DNA of 64,000 nucleotides from Heterodera schachtii (Eukaryota > Nematoda > Chromadorea > Rhabditida > Heteroderidae): contig SIJG01000083.1 of NCBI GenBank assembly GCA_023374025.1, positions 523,709 to 587,708 on the forward strand, written 5' to 3'. The notes beneath the pieces were generated by a model. It made no database searches and was not told where the DNA came from. It saw nothing but the letters and a program-made list of their open reading frames with translations. Shown here one piece after another: positions 25,871-36,255 of this stretch (positions are counted from its first letter, which is position 1; each line of letters opens with the position of its first letter). Made by a program: the position numbers and the translations under genes.

Positions 25871-27085
25871 TCAACATTTTTGCTGTTTGTTATTTTTACA
25901 GAAATGGGTACCAGCGCGAGGAGATGGTCAAACCCCACAACGTTTCAAGCGTGGTGAGCCGAAGTGACAAAAATATCAGTGTGGGCGAAGTGACAAAAAT
26001 ATCAGTGTGGGCGAAGTGACAAAAATATCAGTGAGAGACTTTCAGAGGGATCGGTCATTTCAGTACGGAATAAATAAATTTAATTAATTAATAATATAAT
26101 ATAATTATTTTAATCTATTAATTATTTTTTGATTTAAAAACTTGAAATAATTCATGCTTGCATAACTTTTGGTGCTGATCAAAAAAGTCTCTTACACCAA
26201 CTTGATCAGATCACTCCTTCCTAGTGAACGGGACACCCAAAATACACTGAAAATTGGGGAAATTTTCGAAATCCCTAGGGGGTTAGGAAATTTTTTCTAG
26301 AGAAAATGGGTGAGCCCACTGGAAATAGCACAAAATTCTCTACTGATTTGACATTGGAATGTTGGGTCTACGATTTGTACATAGAATGTTATACTTGATT
26401 GAATAATTGATCACCATAAAATGATCAATTTATTATCAATGCCATAACTTTTTGTAGAAGCATTAAATTAAGCATTCTTGGTATCATTTGATAGTCCTAA
26501 GTTTCCTCTATTAGGAGTTTTGGGGCTTTTTTTAACACATTTTTGTTCAAAAAATGACCGAAATTTACATCAATCTTTAAATTTACCATGACATTATGGC
26601 ATAAAATTTCAAAATATTTATGAAATCAGAAGAAAATGGGGACCGGTAAATTGGACACCAGAAAATTAAAAGTGGGGAATTTGTCACCAAAATTGCGACC
26701 GCTTCCATCATTTACGGTGCCACCAAATCGCAGTCCCAACGGCGCAAATCGTCCACTGTTGCGTCGTCCGCGGTGTCTGGCCCGAAATGTAAAATTTGCG
26801 AGCGCGAAATTCCGACCAACGGCGGTGCATTTCGGGCGGTGGCCGGCGAAATGGTGCGCGGGCGGAAAACCCATCCCAAATTCGAAATTTGAACCATTTA
26901 AAATTTTTTTAATCACTCGCATTCCAATATTAATTCGGCCCATTAAATAAACGAATTAAAAAACGAAAGTCCAAATTTCGAGTATTTTCAGTTACATTTC
27001 CGTTTACTTCTGTAGGCTTCAAGCTTTGAATTTATACTGAGAATTCAGGTCTTAGTCAAGCTTTGAATTTGCTTTTTTTTTGCAG
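25871..27085. other. Interval between RidA copies B and C
   Basis: 25970-26035 has three tandem copies of a roughly 23-bp unit, GTGACAAAAATATCAGTGTGGG-like. 26478-26515 matches one arm of the palindromic element at 48923-49134 (TATCATTTGATAGTCCTAAG). 26636-26900 is a segment repeated at 31040-31290. The missing N-terminal exon of RidA copy C should lie here but was not recognised. Confidence 0.5.
26668..26895 (+). repeat. Dispersed segment R, copy 1
   Basis: About 230 bp with roughly 95% identity to 31046-31273, starting near GGGGAATTTGTCACCAAAAT and ending near GGTGCGCGGGCGGAAAA. One frame is open in both copies and reads KCKICEREIPTNGGA, so it may once have been an exon, but no start or splice context is convincing. 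Confidence 0.6.
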
Positions 27086-27609
27086 CCAGGCATTATTTGT
27101 CAACAACCGGATGCTGCTGTACGTGAGTGGCCAGATAGGAATGGAGCTAGGCACGACGAATTTGGTGCCGGGAGGAGCGCGAGTCAAGGCGAAGCAGGCG
27201 ATGACCAATGTCGGAGAGATTCTGACCTACGCCGGCTCGTCCTTCAAACATGGTAGAGTGAGAAAAAGTCGTCAGAATCATAATCATTGTGAATTTTCGC
27301 CCCTTTTCAGTTATATATTGCAACATCATGGTGGCCAACATGGACGACTTCCAGGACATCAACGAAACGTTCAAGGACTTCGTCACTCCGGACACCTGTC
27401 CTGCGCGCAGCTTCTTCCAGGTGTTCAAGTTGCCCAAGAATGCACTCGTCATGATCGATGCCGTGGCGTCCGTGCCGGGCAGTGAGGCCTATGCCGAGGT
27501 GGCGTTGCCGAAGAATGCACTCGTCATGATCGATGCCGTGGCGGTTGTCACTTTTGGAGAGGCCTACGTGGAAGTTGCAAATATGAGAAACATCACCCCG
27601 ATCAATTGA
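27086..27609 (+). CDS. RidA/YjgF/UK114-family reactive-intermediate deaminase (copy C), N-terminal exon not found
   Basis: Family proteins hydrolyse reactive enamine/imine intermediates in cytosol or mitochondria as trimers. Exons 27086-27252 and 27311-27609. Seen: QALFVNNRMLLYVSGQIG, the family's conserved strand; then LVPGGARVKAKQAMTNVGEI, YAGSS, NMDDFQDINETF, CPARSFFQVFKLPKNA and MIDAVA. The arginine of CPAR, which binds the substrate carboxylate in the family, is present. Phase 2 at 27086 calls for an upstream exon ending in the usual PYS; none was recognised. Oddity: the C-terminal segment LPKNALVMIDAVA is duplicated in tandem in frame, adding about 22 residues with different intervening sequence. 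In many relatives the residue before DAVA-like ends is Glu (VEIEAVA); here it is Met-Ile-Asp, so activity is uncertain. Confidence 0.7.
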
Positions 27610-28529
27610 TGTGCCCGCCCGCAAGCCAAGACGAGCCGCTCTGAGGGAATGATCACCGGCAGAAATTGATTCACCGATAAAATATTGCATTGCCACTTTG
27701 TAATTGTGTGTGTATTATTCGTATTGTATATGTATGATTTCCATTTTCAATGCTGTGTCTGTACAAGTGTCATTTCTCATACTGTATGCCTCTATTTACT
27801 GTATTCCAATGAATTGTGATTTTTCTATGCCTCTGTACTTACTGTATGTATTAAAACGAATAAAAAATAAAAGCGAAAAATGTGTTTGAAATTTTAATTC
27901 GAGATTTTAGGGGTCTTTGTGGACTTGAAAAAAAACTGGGTGTCCTAATCTGAGTTTTTAATTTGACGTTCGTTTTTCAGCGATTGGGTCATTTGGAATT
28001 TGAAAAATTGACGGGAGCGCGACTGGGAATCACGTAAAAATTTCAGTGCGCAAAAAATGGAATCTGAACCATGAATCCCCATAAAAATCCTGCGGGAGTC
28101 CCAATCCCCACAGGCTCTGAGAATTTACGATTTTTTGTTCGAATTTAATTGCGGGTGTTCAGATTCATGATCTAAAACTTTATGAGTCCAAATGTGCTTT
28201 ACAAATTGGGTTTATCGTAAATTTGCTCTCTCAGACGCAGTTGAGTTGGTTTTATACCCCTTCTCTGATTTTTTCTCTCTTATTCTATAGAAGTTTCAAA
28301 ATTTAAATTCACACAAAATCAAAATCTATCCGACAGATTTTATCGATGGGTTATAATCCCATATTTTATTGACCGGATATACACATACAAAGCACATATT
28401 GAATAATACATACACATACAATATTGGGGGGTACAACTGTATAATACATACACATACGAGGGATATAGGAACAATCATCAACAATATACAGGTGGTGTCA
28501 TCCGGCGGTCGTCCAAAAGTTGAGTGTGC
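27610..28529. other. Interval between RidA copy C and the H2B-like gene
   Basis: Contains the likely RidA 3' UTR with an AATAAA-type signal near 27858 and AT-rich DNA. An imperfect repeat of ATACATACACATACAAT-like units lies around 28375-28460. No gene seen. Confidence 0.5.
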
Positions 28530-29050
28530 TCACATCGCTGCCATCTGCATCATCGCAAATTCGCCACGACGCATCTCCGTCCTTCTCATCCGGTCCCGCA
28601 CTTTTGCAGCGTAGAACTTGGTCACCGTCTTCTGGGCCTTTTGGTTCGCATGTTTGGCCATGATGTCGGGCAGGCACAGTCGGCACGAAAATTCCATGTC
28701 GCGAAGCGTGACGGTCTTGCGCCGGTCGTAGTGGGCCATGCGCGTCGCCTCCGTTGCAATGCGATCCAAGGCGTCGATGACGAAGCTGGAAAAATGGGGT
28801 AAATGTGAAAATTTATTTGTTGTTAAGGTTTCAGCAGCAGCCGCAACTCACGAGTTCATGATGTTCAACGCACGCATTGAGATTTCCTTGCCCGGATGAA
28901 CTTCCTTCAGCACCCGTCGAACGTACAACTGAAATGAGGGGGAAAAACGGGGGAATCATCGACAGAATTATCATGACATTTTGGTTTCGTTGTAAACCGC
29001 ACCTTGTACGACACCTTTCGCGGCTCCTTCTTTCTTCGTCGGCGTGCCAT
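28530..29050 (-). CDS. Divergent, intron-containing histone H2B-like protein
   Basis: Exons 29003-29050, 28853-28929 and 28530-28785 give 126 aa with matching phases. The histone fold is clear: YVRRVLKEVHPGKEISMRAL (alpha-1), then NIMNSFVIDALDRIATEATR (alpha-2), a loop with HYDRRKTVTLRDME, and the C-terminal helix LPDIMAKHANQKAQKTVTKF followed by YAAK. The TVTKF lysine aligns with the H2B ubiquitination site (AVTKY). Differences from canonical H2B: only a short basic tail (MARRRRKKEPRKVSYK), many core substitutions, and an extra 16-residue C-terminus rich in Met and Arg. Canonical nematode H2B genes are intronless and multicopy; this one has two introns, pointing to a replacement-type or germline variant. 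It is divergently arranged with the gene at 29393. Confidence 0.8.
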
Positions 29051-29392
29051 TTTGGTGCGTTGTTGTTGAGAATGGTGCTGTTGTTGAACGTGAGCAACTG
29101 TCGGTTTTCTGTAAAATGAAAAATAAAATAAAATCAAGAAAATGGCACAACAAAAAACAAAACAAAAACACATGCCTCAGAAATTACGCGTGCACACAAT
29201 TGGTGGCGCTGGCAAAAATGAATGTGAATAATGAAGCAGGGAATGAAAATTCGTAGAAAAATTACTTGCCTTTATATACACATTACATATTTTTTTGTTG
29301 CTTTGCGTGTTTTTTTTGCCCAAAAAATGGATATATAAGCAAACTTTTTTCCCCCTCCACTTCATTATTATTATTTTTGTGTCAGCCCAACA
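29051..29392. promoter_or_regulatory. Divergent intergenic region
   Basis: About 340 bp separate the start codons of the H2B-like gene (minus) and the repeat-exon gene (plus), so both promoters should lie here. It is AT-rich, with TATATA at about 29271 and GGATATATAAGC at 29328-29340, a TATA-like sequence some 60 bp upstream of the plus-strand ATG. Confidence 0.4.
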
Positions 29393-30658
29393 ATGACTTT
29401 CCCCTCCTCCCCCTCCGCTGTCTTTTTGCTGCTGCCCGTTCATCTTCTGTTGATGCTCGTCAGCGCTGTTGTGTTCATCATCTTCAGCCAATGCTGCGGT
29501 TGCTGTAAGAAAAAGGCCAGTTTTTGATGCCACACCCACACAACCAGCAGAATTACCTTTTTCACAAAATGATTATCACTTTTTTCAGCAGAATGGGGAA
29601 GCACTGCCGCCGCCGCCAACGCAATTTACAATGGTCGGAGGAGTACCCGTGGCACTGGCACCTGGACAAACTGCTGCTGTCGGGGTTCAATTTGTTCCGA
29701 GTGAGTAATGCGTGGAATTTGAACAGCCATTAACTTTATATACACACGGCATTTCCCATTTTCAGAGAACGATTCAAAGTATGAGACGTTGGCCAGTTTG
29801 GATGCGAACATCTTTGTGAAGTCCGGATCACCACAACCAGCGCCAAATGAATTCCAGTCAAAGGTGGCCGGCTCCAAATTCGCACCGAGTAAGAGCAATC
29901 AAAATGTTCATTGTCAGCAAATGTTCTAACCAAATTCATTTTCAGATCCTAATCCGCAGCAGGCAAAGGCTGGGGGATCGCAATTCGTTCCGAGTAAGAG
30001 CAACAATGTTCAGCTGCAGATCGTTCAACCAAATAATTCGTGTCCTCTGTCCCCTTTCAGAACATGATCCGAAGTATGAGACGCTGGCCCGTGTGGATCC
30101 GAACATCTTTGTCAAGAATGCACCACCAGCAGCCGCGTCAGCAGCGCCAAAACCTCAGCAGTCAAAGGCACCGCAACAACTCGGTCCGGGCAAAGAGCAA
30201 TGTTTTTGTGTTCCATCCAAATGCATTTCTGTCCCCATTTTCAGTAAAAGATTCAAAGTATCAGACGCTTGCCGGTTTGGATGCGAACATCTTTGTGAAG
30301 AATGCACCACCAGGAAAACCACCAGCAGCAGCGCAAAAACCGCAGCAATCAAAGGCACCGCAACAACTCGGTCAGGGCAAGAGAAACCGTTCAAATTTTA
30401 ACCAAATTCTCATGTCTGTGGTCCCCTCTTTTTCAGTAAAAGATTCAAAGTATCAGACGCTTGCCGGTTTGGATGCGAACATCTTTGTGAAGAATGCACC
30501 AGCAACACCAGCGAAGGCGGCACCGCAAGCCCCGGGTAAGAGCAATGGTTTTTTGTGCTTCATCTCCAAATGACATTTCTGTCCTCCCCTTTTCAGTAAA
30601 AGATTCAAAGTATCAGACGCTTGCCGGCTTGGACCATAACATCTTTGTGAAGAAATAG
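29393..30658 (+). CDS. Membrane-anchored protein with exon-encoded tandem repeats, unknown function
   Basis: Not recognised as a known family. Eight exons: 29393-29504, 29548-29700, 29766-29888, 29946-29993, 30061-30189, 30245-30376, 30437-30535, 30597-30658; all seven introns are phase 1, giving 285 aa. Seen: a hydrophobic N-terminal segment (about residues 9-32) followed by QCCGC, suggesting a membrane anchor with possible palmitoylation; a Pro-rich stretch; then five copies of a module with consensus KDSKYQTLAGLDANIFVK, each on its own exon and separated by Ala/Pro/Lys/Gln linkers (KPQQSKAPQQLG). Introns after exons 5 and 6 begin GCAAAG and GCAAGA, so GC-AG. The shared phase and similar intron ends indicate tandem exon duplication. 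The first intron is only 43 bp. What the repeat binds is unknown. Confidence 0.75.
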
Positions 30659-31421
30659 TTGCCGAAGTGCGTATATGATGAGAATTGGATGATTGCCCGA
30701 TGTTATGTTCATATATATACCTATGTGATATGATGTTATTGACTGTTTTTTGTTGTATATTCGCTGTTGTACAAACTACATATGTATAAATGGTTAAATT
30801 TAAAATTCGGATTTAAATTTTTTGTTTTTCTTTTTGCTTTCGTGAAATAGACAAAAACAGAATGTTTAATTTCCATTTAATAAATATTAATTTTGACTTC
30901 ACGGAAGAAATTTTTTTTCTATGAAAAAAATTGAAAATCAAAAATCCAAGAGGTTTTTTTTTCGATTTCGACTTGAATATCAAAAAACCCGATCGAAATC
31001 CTTGGTGTCCGGTCTCTAATAACGGCATCCAATTTACAGGGAAAAGTGGGGAATTTGTCACCAAAATTGCGACCGCTTCCATCATTTACGGTGCCACCAA
31101 ATCGCAGTCCCAGCGGCGCAAATCGTCCACTGTTGCGTCGTCCGCGGTGTCTGGCCCAAAATGTAAAATTTGCGAGCGCGAAATTCCGACCAACGGCGGT
31201 GCATTGCGGGCGGTGGCCGGCGAAATGGTGCGTGGGCGGAAAAAACCATCCCAAAATCGGAATTCGAACCATTTAGAACTTTTTAAACACCCGAATTCGA
31301 ATACGTTAGTTAATTAGGCCCATTAAAAAACGAATTTTTGCATGACTGCCTAATTTCCGTAGATTTCTTTGAAAAAATAAAATTTGGTCCTCTCGTGGAT
31401 GGGCAGTAATAATTTGTTGCA
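30659..31421. other. Interval between the repeat-exon gene and the SLC35-like gene
   Basis: 3' UTR of the upstream gene, AT-rich DNA, then the second copy of dispersed segment R (31046-31273). No other gene evidence. Confidence 0.5.
31046..31273 (+). repeat. Dispersed segment R, copy 2
   Basis: Near-identical to 26668-26895. In both places it precedes a member of the RidA/SLC35 cluster, in the same orientation. The same frame is open in both copies. Confidence 0.6.
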
Positions 31422-34322
31422 ATGAAATTTTCTCCTTCCTTTTTTCAGTTTCGCCTTTTTTTGATGGTCGCACTTTACTACCCGTTGTCTGTCGGCCTCA
31501 CTTTCTACCAGAAATGGTTCATCAAAGTAAGTGGTACCATTTTTGATTTGTTGATTCCAATTTACACGAATGCGGCACATTCTGAATGCATTCATAGCTT
31601 TTACCTTTAAATTTTTATTGTTTTTTTTTCAAAATTCATTGTTAAAATTGAAATTTTCGCCGTGTAAATGCATTTAACCCAAATGATGCCAAAGCACTGT
31701 TCAATTAATTGGTTCGGTTTAGCATTACCGACTGCCCCTGCTGATTGTGGCCGGCCATTACCTCACCAAATATTGGTTGGCCACCACCATTCGTTCGGTG
31801 GTCGAATGGGCGCAGAAAAACCGTCGCGTGCGCGTGCCGCTGCAGGAACAGCTCCGCTGGCTGATGCCCATCGGCTTTTGCGCCTCGTTGGACATCGGAC
31901 TGTCCAATTGGTATGCCCTCAAATTCCTACTTTTTGGACCCAATTCACTGAAAATTCGATTTAATTTAATAAAACGGACTGACAATCAGCTAAAATCCCA
32001 ATTGTTATGTCCCCTCACTCATCAATCTGTGGCTTCCCAATTAGCCTATCCGAAAAGACCCGATTTGGAATTTAGGACTGTGAAATTTGTATTTTTTCTT
32101 CAATTTCCCACCCCCTTGGATTTTTCAAATTTTTTTACTTCCACTGCCTACTTTCATTTTAAATTTTGTCCAGGTCTCTGGAGTATGTCACCATTTCGCT
32201 GTACACAATGGCCAAGTCAAGCTCCATTCTGTTCATTGTCGGCTTCTCTCTGATGCTCAGGTGATTTGATTTTGAAATTTTATAGCGATTTTCAGTACCA
32301 ACAATAAAAAATATATTTATTTTTAACACTTTTTTTAAAGATTGGAGCGTTGGCGTACCAGCTTGGGCACCTCCGCCTTTCTCATCGCATTTGGCCTTTT
32401 CCTGTTCACGTGGCGGTCCACACAGTTGGACATGTGGGGTTTGTGTTCAAAATTGTTAAAAACCCAAACATTTTCAAGAATTTTCGAGAAAAGAAAGGGT
32501 AGAAGGGCTAACGAAATGTCCATTTTAGTGTAACACCTATCAAAAAAAACGTACCAGAGGGGAGAGGATATTTTTTTTTTTTGTGAAATTAAGGGTTCGA
32601 CGTTTTGCCGATATTAGAGGCTCGGATAAATTGGTAGGTTGCCAGTTAACCCCATTTTTCGTGTGTCGTAAAACATTCGATCCATTACTGACTCAATTTT
32701 TGGCCCGGTAACCGGTTAATATGGTACTCAACTGGTAATAGGCTATTCGTCTGGCTTCTACGCGGTGGCACCACCAAAAAAATTTTTTTTTTTTGCGAAT
32801 TTTTTTTACCCTTATCCATGGTAACGAATCAACAACTTTGGGAAGTTGGAGATAAACGGTCCATCAAAATTGATGACACTCTGTTTAAGGCTTGATGCTG
32901 GTTGAATTGGCCGCACTTTGCACCGGCATCCGATGGACCATTTCGCAACTGATCATGCAGGGCGAAGAGTGCGCAACGCCAATTCGACACCCATTGGACA
33001 TTGTCAGTGCCATCACAAAACCATCTTACATTTAGCTAGGGCTTAACTATACAATGCCAGCAGAAAATTTTGGAAATTTAACAAATTTGAGTCTGTCATT
33101 CGCTGCCGGAATTTTTTTTTTTTTTTTTTTGGCAATTTTTAAAATGGCTAAAAAATTCCGTTTTTCCCACGGCGCCAAAAAATTCTGGAAGATTAGATCT
33201 AATTTGGATAGTTTTTGGGTGTGGTTTTTCGCTGGTTTCATCACTGCTGAAATGCCAAAGACTACTTTAAATCATTTAATTTCCAATTCCATTGTTACTC
33301 ATTTTCAGATGGTCGCTGTTCAGCCGTGGATGTTTTTGGCCATTGTGCCAATTGTTGTCGTCGTGGAAGGGCCCGAAATGACGTATTAATTTAGAGTCCC
33401 ATTTAATTAATTGACTAATTAAGACTAATTTGTTCATGGTTCCCTCACTCACTTTACAGTTTCCTTTCCCTCACTTCCTTCTACGACTCTCAACAGCCCA
33501 TGCTCGTCCTGTCTCTGATCCTATTCGGAGGAATGTTGGCATTTTTGATGGAATTTGCTGAGTGAGTCTTTTTTTTTACAATTAATTTTACACTCTTTCA
33601 TCTTTCCTAGTCCATGGTTCCTTATTATTTTCACTTGAAAAAATGATTTTCCTAAAAAATTTCAAAAATTTTCCAGTTTAATCCCAGTTCAAACCCCGGG
33701 TTCCTCGTCAGTTCCATCCCTCATCTTCTCCAAATGTCCAGTCCCAAACAATGCTGCTCTTGACATTACATATAAACCGGATATCTTTCTCATTTGTCAG
33801 TAAATGTTGAACAATTTTGAAAAACGGTGTGCTTCCCGTCCCTTTTTTCTTTATCGCATTATTTCCATTCCCTCATTTTTTCCCCAAAAAGGTATCTTTT
33901 GCTTGTCAACACATCCGGCATCACATTGTCCATTCTTGGCATCGTAAAGGTAGAGATTGCGATGACGATTTCCAAAAATCCCCAAATTATAAATTTTTTC
34001 CAGTTTTCATGGCTCTTTTTTCCAGGAGGGCATCAGTCTGCTGTTGGCCCACTATTTGCACAACGACCATTTGTCCACCGTGAACATTGTCGGGTTGGCA
34101 TTGTGCGTGCTCGGCATGATCCTCCATTCGGTGCGCAAGGCGCAAAATCGGCACTTTGGCTCGGTGGGCGGCGGCGGTGGGCACGTGCCGTCCTCCTCCT
34201 CCTCCGTGTGCTCATCTTGTTCATCATCATCATCTTCTTTATCAACATCCAACCACAACAACAGCAACAAGTATTTATTTGTTGGACATAATTTTATTTA
34301 CATCAATCAAAGTACAATATAA
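31422..34322 (+). CDS. SLC35C2-like nucleotide-sugar/triose-phosphate-translocator family transporter
   Basis: Multi-pass carrier of the drug/metabolite transporter superfamily; SLC35C2 acts in the Golgi/ERGIC and affects Notch fucosylation. Exons: 31422-31526, 31723-31910, 32174-32260, 32341-32438, 32890-33002, 33309-33382, 33460-33561, 33892-33949, 34026-34322; 373 aa with consistent phases. Seen, in order with the human protein: ALYYPLSVGLTFYQKW, LDIGLSNW, EYVTISLYTMAKSSSILFI, ERWRTSLGTSAFLI, GIRWTISQLIMQ, VVVVEGPEMTFLSL, LVNTSGITLSILGIVKEGIS and HLSTVNIVGLALCVLGM. About ten TM helices are expected. The C-terminus is a Ser/Asn-rich tail. The start may be 31422 or the in-frame ATG at 31464. 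The exon 8 acceptor (CAAAAAG) is weak. Confidence 0.88.
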
Positions 34323-34603
34323 TATAGTTGTATAATTTCGTCGTATCCCCGAGAAAATTGAAAAAATGTGCCAAAAAACCTAAGAATTTTTTGCAAAAAT
34401 TACCTAAATTTTTTTTTCGACCAAATAAACGTTTTTTCTATCTAGCATTAAGTCGAAAGAAACTGAAAAACGAAGAAAAATTCTTACAACCAAAAATTGT
34501 TAAAACCAAGAAAATCCTCGGAAATCTGCGAGAACTGCCACTTTCTCGGGTTTTCGAAGAATTTTCTGTAAAATTTTTAGGCTATGGAAATTTTTTTGGG
34601 AGC

Positions 34604-34783
34604 AGCTCGTTTCCCCCCCCCCCCCGCCGTTTCCCCCCCGTATCGTTTCCCCCCGAGAAATTTTTTTTAAAAAATTTCTAAGTTAATAAATTTTTTTTAA
34701 AAAAAATTTCTAAGTTAATAAATTTTTTTTTTTTTTAATTTCTCGGGGGGGAAACGATGCGGGGGGGAAACGAGCTGCTCCCA
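34604..34783. mobile_element. Inverted-repeat element with C/G tracts (family B)
   Basis: GAGCAGCTCGTTTCCCCCCC on the left is mirrored by its reverse complement on the right, with inner repeats GATACG/CGATGC and long C and G runs. Flanks on both sides read ATTTTTTT, compatible with an 8-bp target-site duplication, although a T-run makes this weak. Related ends occur near 17417 (GAACGAGCTGCTCCC). Confidence 0.5.
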
Positions 34784-34830
34784 TTTTTTTTACATTTCGG
34801 AATGGGTGGGGAGAATGGGTATTCTTCGCA

Positions 34831-35017
34831 TTAATACATTGAAATTTTCTCAACTGAAAGGTCATCGTCCGCCGCCGCTTGCAACGAAATGATTGGCATG
34901 TCTTCCACTTCGTCCTCGGCACTGAAACCGGCGTCGGCGGCACTGATAATGCGCACGACGGCGGACCTGGACGAACAGAGGCGCAATTTGTTGCTGTCCG
35001 AACAGACCGTTTGATCA
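34831..35017 (-). CDS. Orphan terminal exon, unknown protein
   Basis: After a TTTTGTCAG acceptor, 61 codons read through to TAA. The peptide is serine- and acid-rich (SRSAVVRIISAADAGFSAED, then EVEDMPIISLQAAADDDLSV). It looks coding, but upstream exons were not identified. An open stretch around 35140-35270 on the same strand (ESVRQIYFVDPFLDNYYALS) could belong to it but lacks a clear acceptor. It might also be an alternative 3' exon of the kinase gene upstream. Confidence 0.35.
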
Positions 35018-36255
35018 CTGACAAAATTATGGGGTATAAACAAACAAACAAATGTACGGGGAGAGACCGGACGGACCGAAAAACACTTACAATTAGCCAA
35101 CCACGGGAGGGGGGACCAAAAAAAACAGTCTATGATAAAATATCCCAAAAAATTCCCTAACACACAGTCCAAATGTGTCAGAGAGAGCGTAATAATTATC
35201 CAAAAATGGGTCCACGAAATAAATTTGTCGGACGGACTCTAATTTCAAGTCGATGGGAGGCGAAAATTTGTGCCACCGTTTTTAAATCCAAAATCCAGGA
35301 GCGACGTGTCCCCTAGGGGTGAGGTTTTGACTCATTTTTTACATTTTGGTCTTCTAAATTGATGGGCATTCAAATTGTCAAAAAAATTCTCTCTCCTCAC
35401 TCTGTTCGGTCTCTGTTTTTGGTCACGTTTCTTTCTGTATTCTGTAGTTACATTTCCATTTTGTCCACCTTTTTCCCCCTATGTTCCTTCATTCATTTCT
35501 GCCGCTTTCATTTCAATTTTTTCCTCCGTTTTTCTCCCATTACTCATTTTTTTGTCCACCCTTTTTTTCCATGACAGACAAAATGCTCATTCACTCATTT
35601 GTTGTTCATTGATTTTGTATCAAACACACTCCGATTTAGGCAAAACTGTCCAAACAATCGTCCGCCCACAGAATTTTTTGTGCAATTTTTCATTCCCATT
35701 TTCAGTACATATTGAAAACCAACACCCCCCCCCCATGCTACGGTTGAGTAAATCTTAAAACTTTGTTTAATTCCTTCCCTTTTTCCTTTCTCATTTTCCA
35801 TTGACTGTTTGTCGGTCAGAGCGCTTTCTTTTTTTTCTTCTGCAAGCAATTTTCCGCAATCTTTGTTTGTATTTTTGTTCCGAAATAAAAAAATGATTTC
35901 CTTTTTTTGATGAAAAATTCGTCTAATTCTTTTCCAGGTGTGCAAAATTTTTTAAAAATGGGTACAGATATTTACACATTACAAACAAAAAAAGTTCTTT
36001 CCCGTTTTTCAACACCACTCATTTTAGAAGAATTAATTTATGCATGGAAAGAGACATGCGAACGAAATACCTACAGTACACAAACAAACAAACCTATTTA
36101 GAAAGAGCCACAAAACACATTTTAGTCGGGGGTTTGGGGGGGGGGGAGAAAATAAATCAATGCATTAGAATTGGGGAGGGATTAAAAAACAATGATGACA
36201 TTAGGGATAGGGGGAAGGGGTTAAAGATCGCAATTTGAGAATTAAAATGGCACAG
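35018..36255. other. Interval downstream of the NEK-like kinase
   Basis: T-rich and A-rich sequence, a G-run near 36131, and no defined gene apart from the open stretch mentioned for the orphan exon. ORFs at 35359-35758 are made of T-rich codons and look random. Confidence 0.4.

Noticed and set aside
30931..31317. 128-codon ORF with KCKICEREIPTNGGA
   Set aside because: It is part of segment R, which is duplicated at 26668. With only one CxxC pair and no splice context it is treated as a repeat, although an exon origin cannot be excluded.
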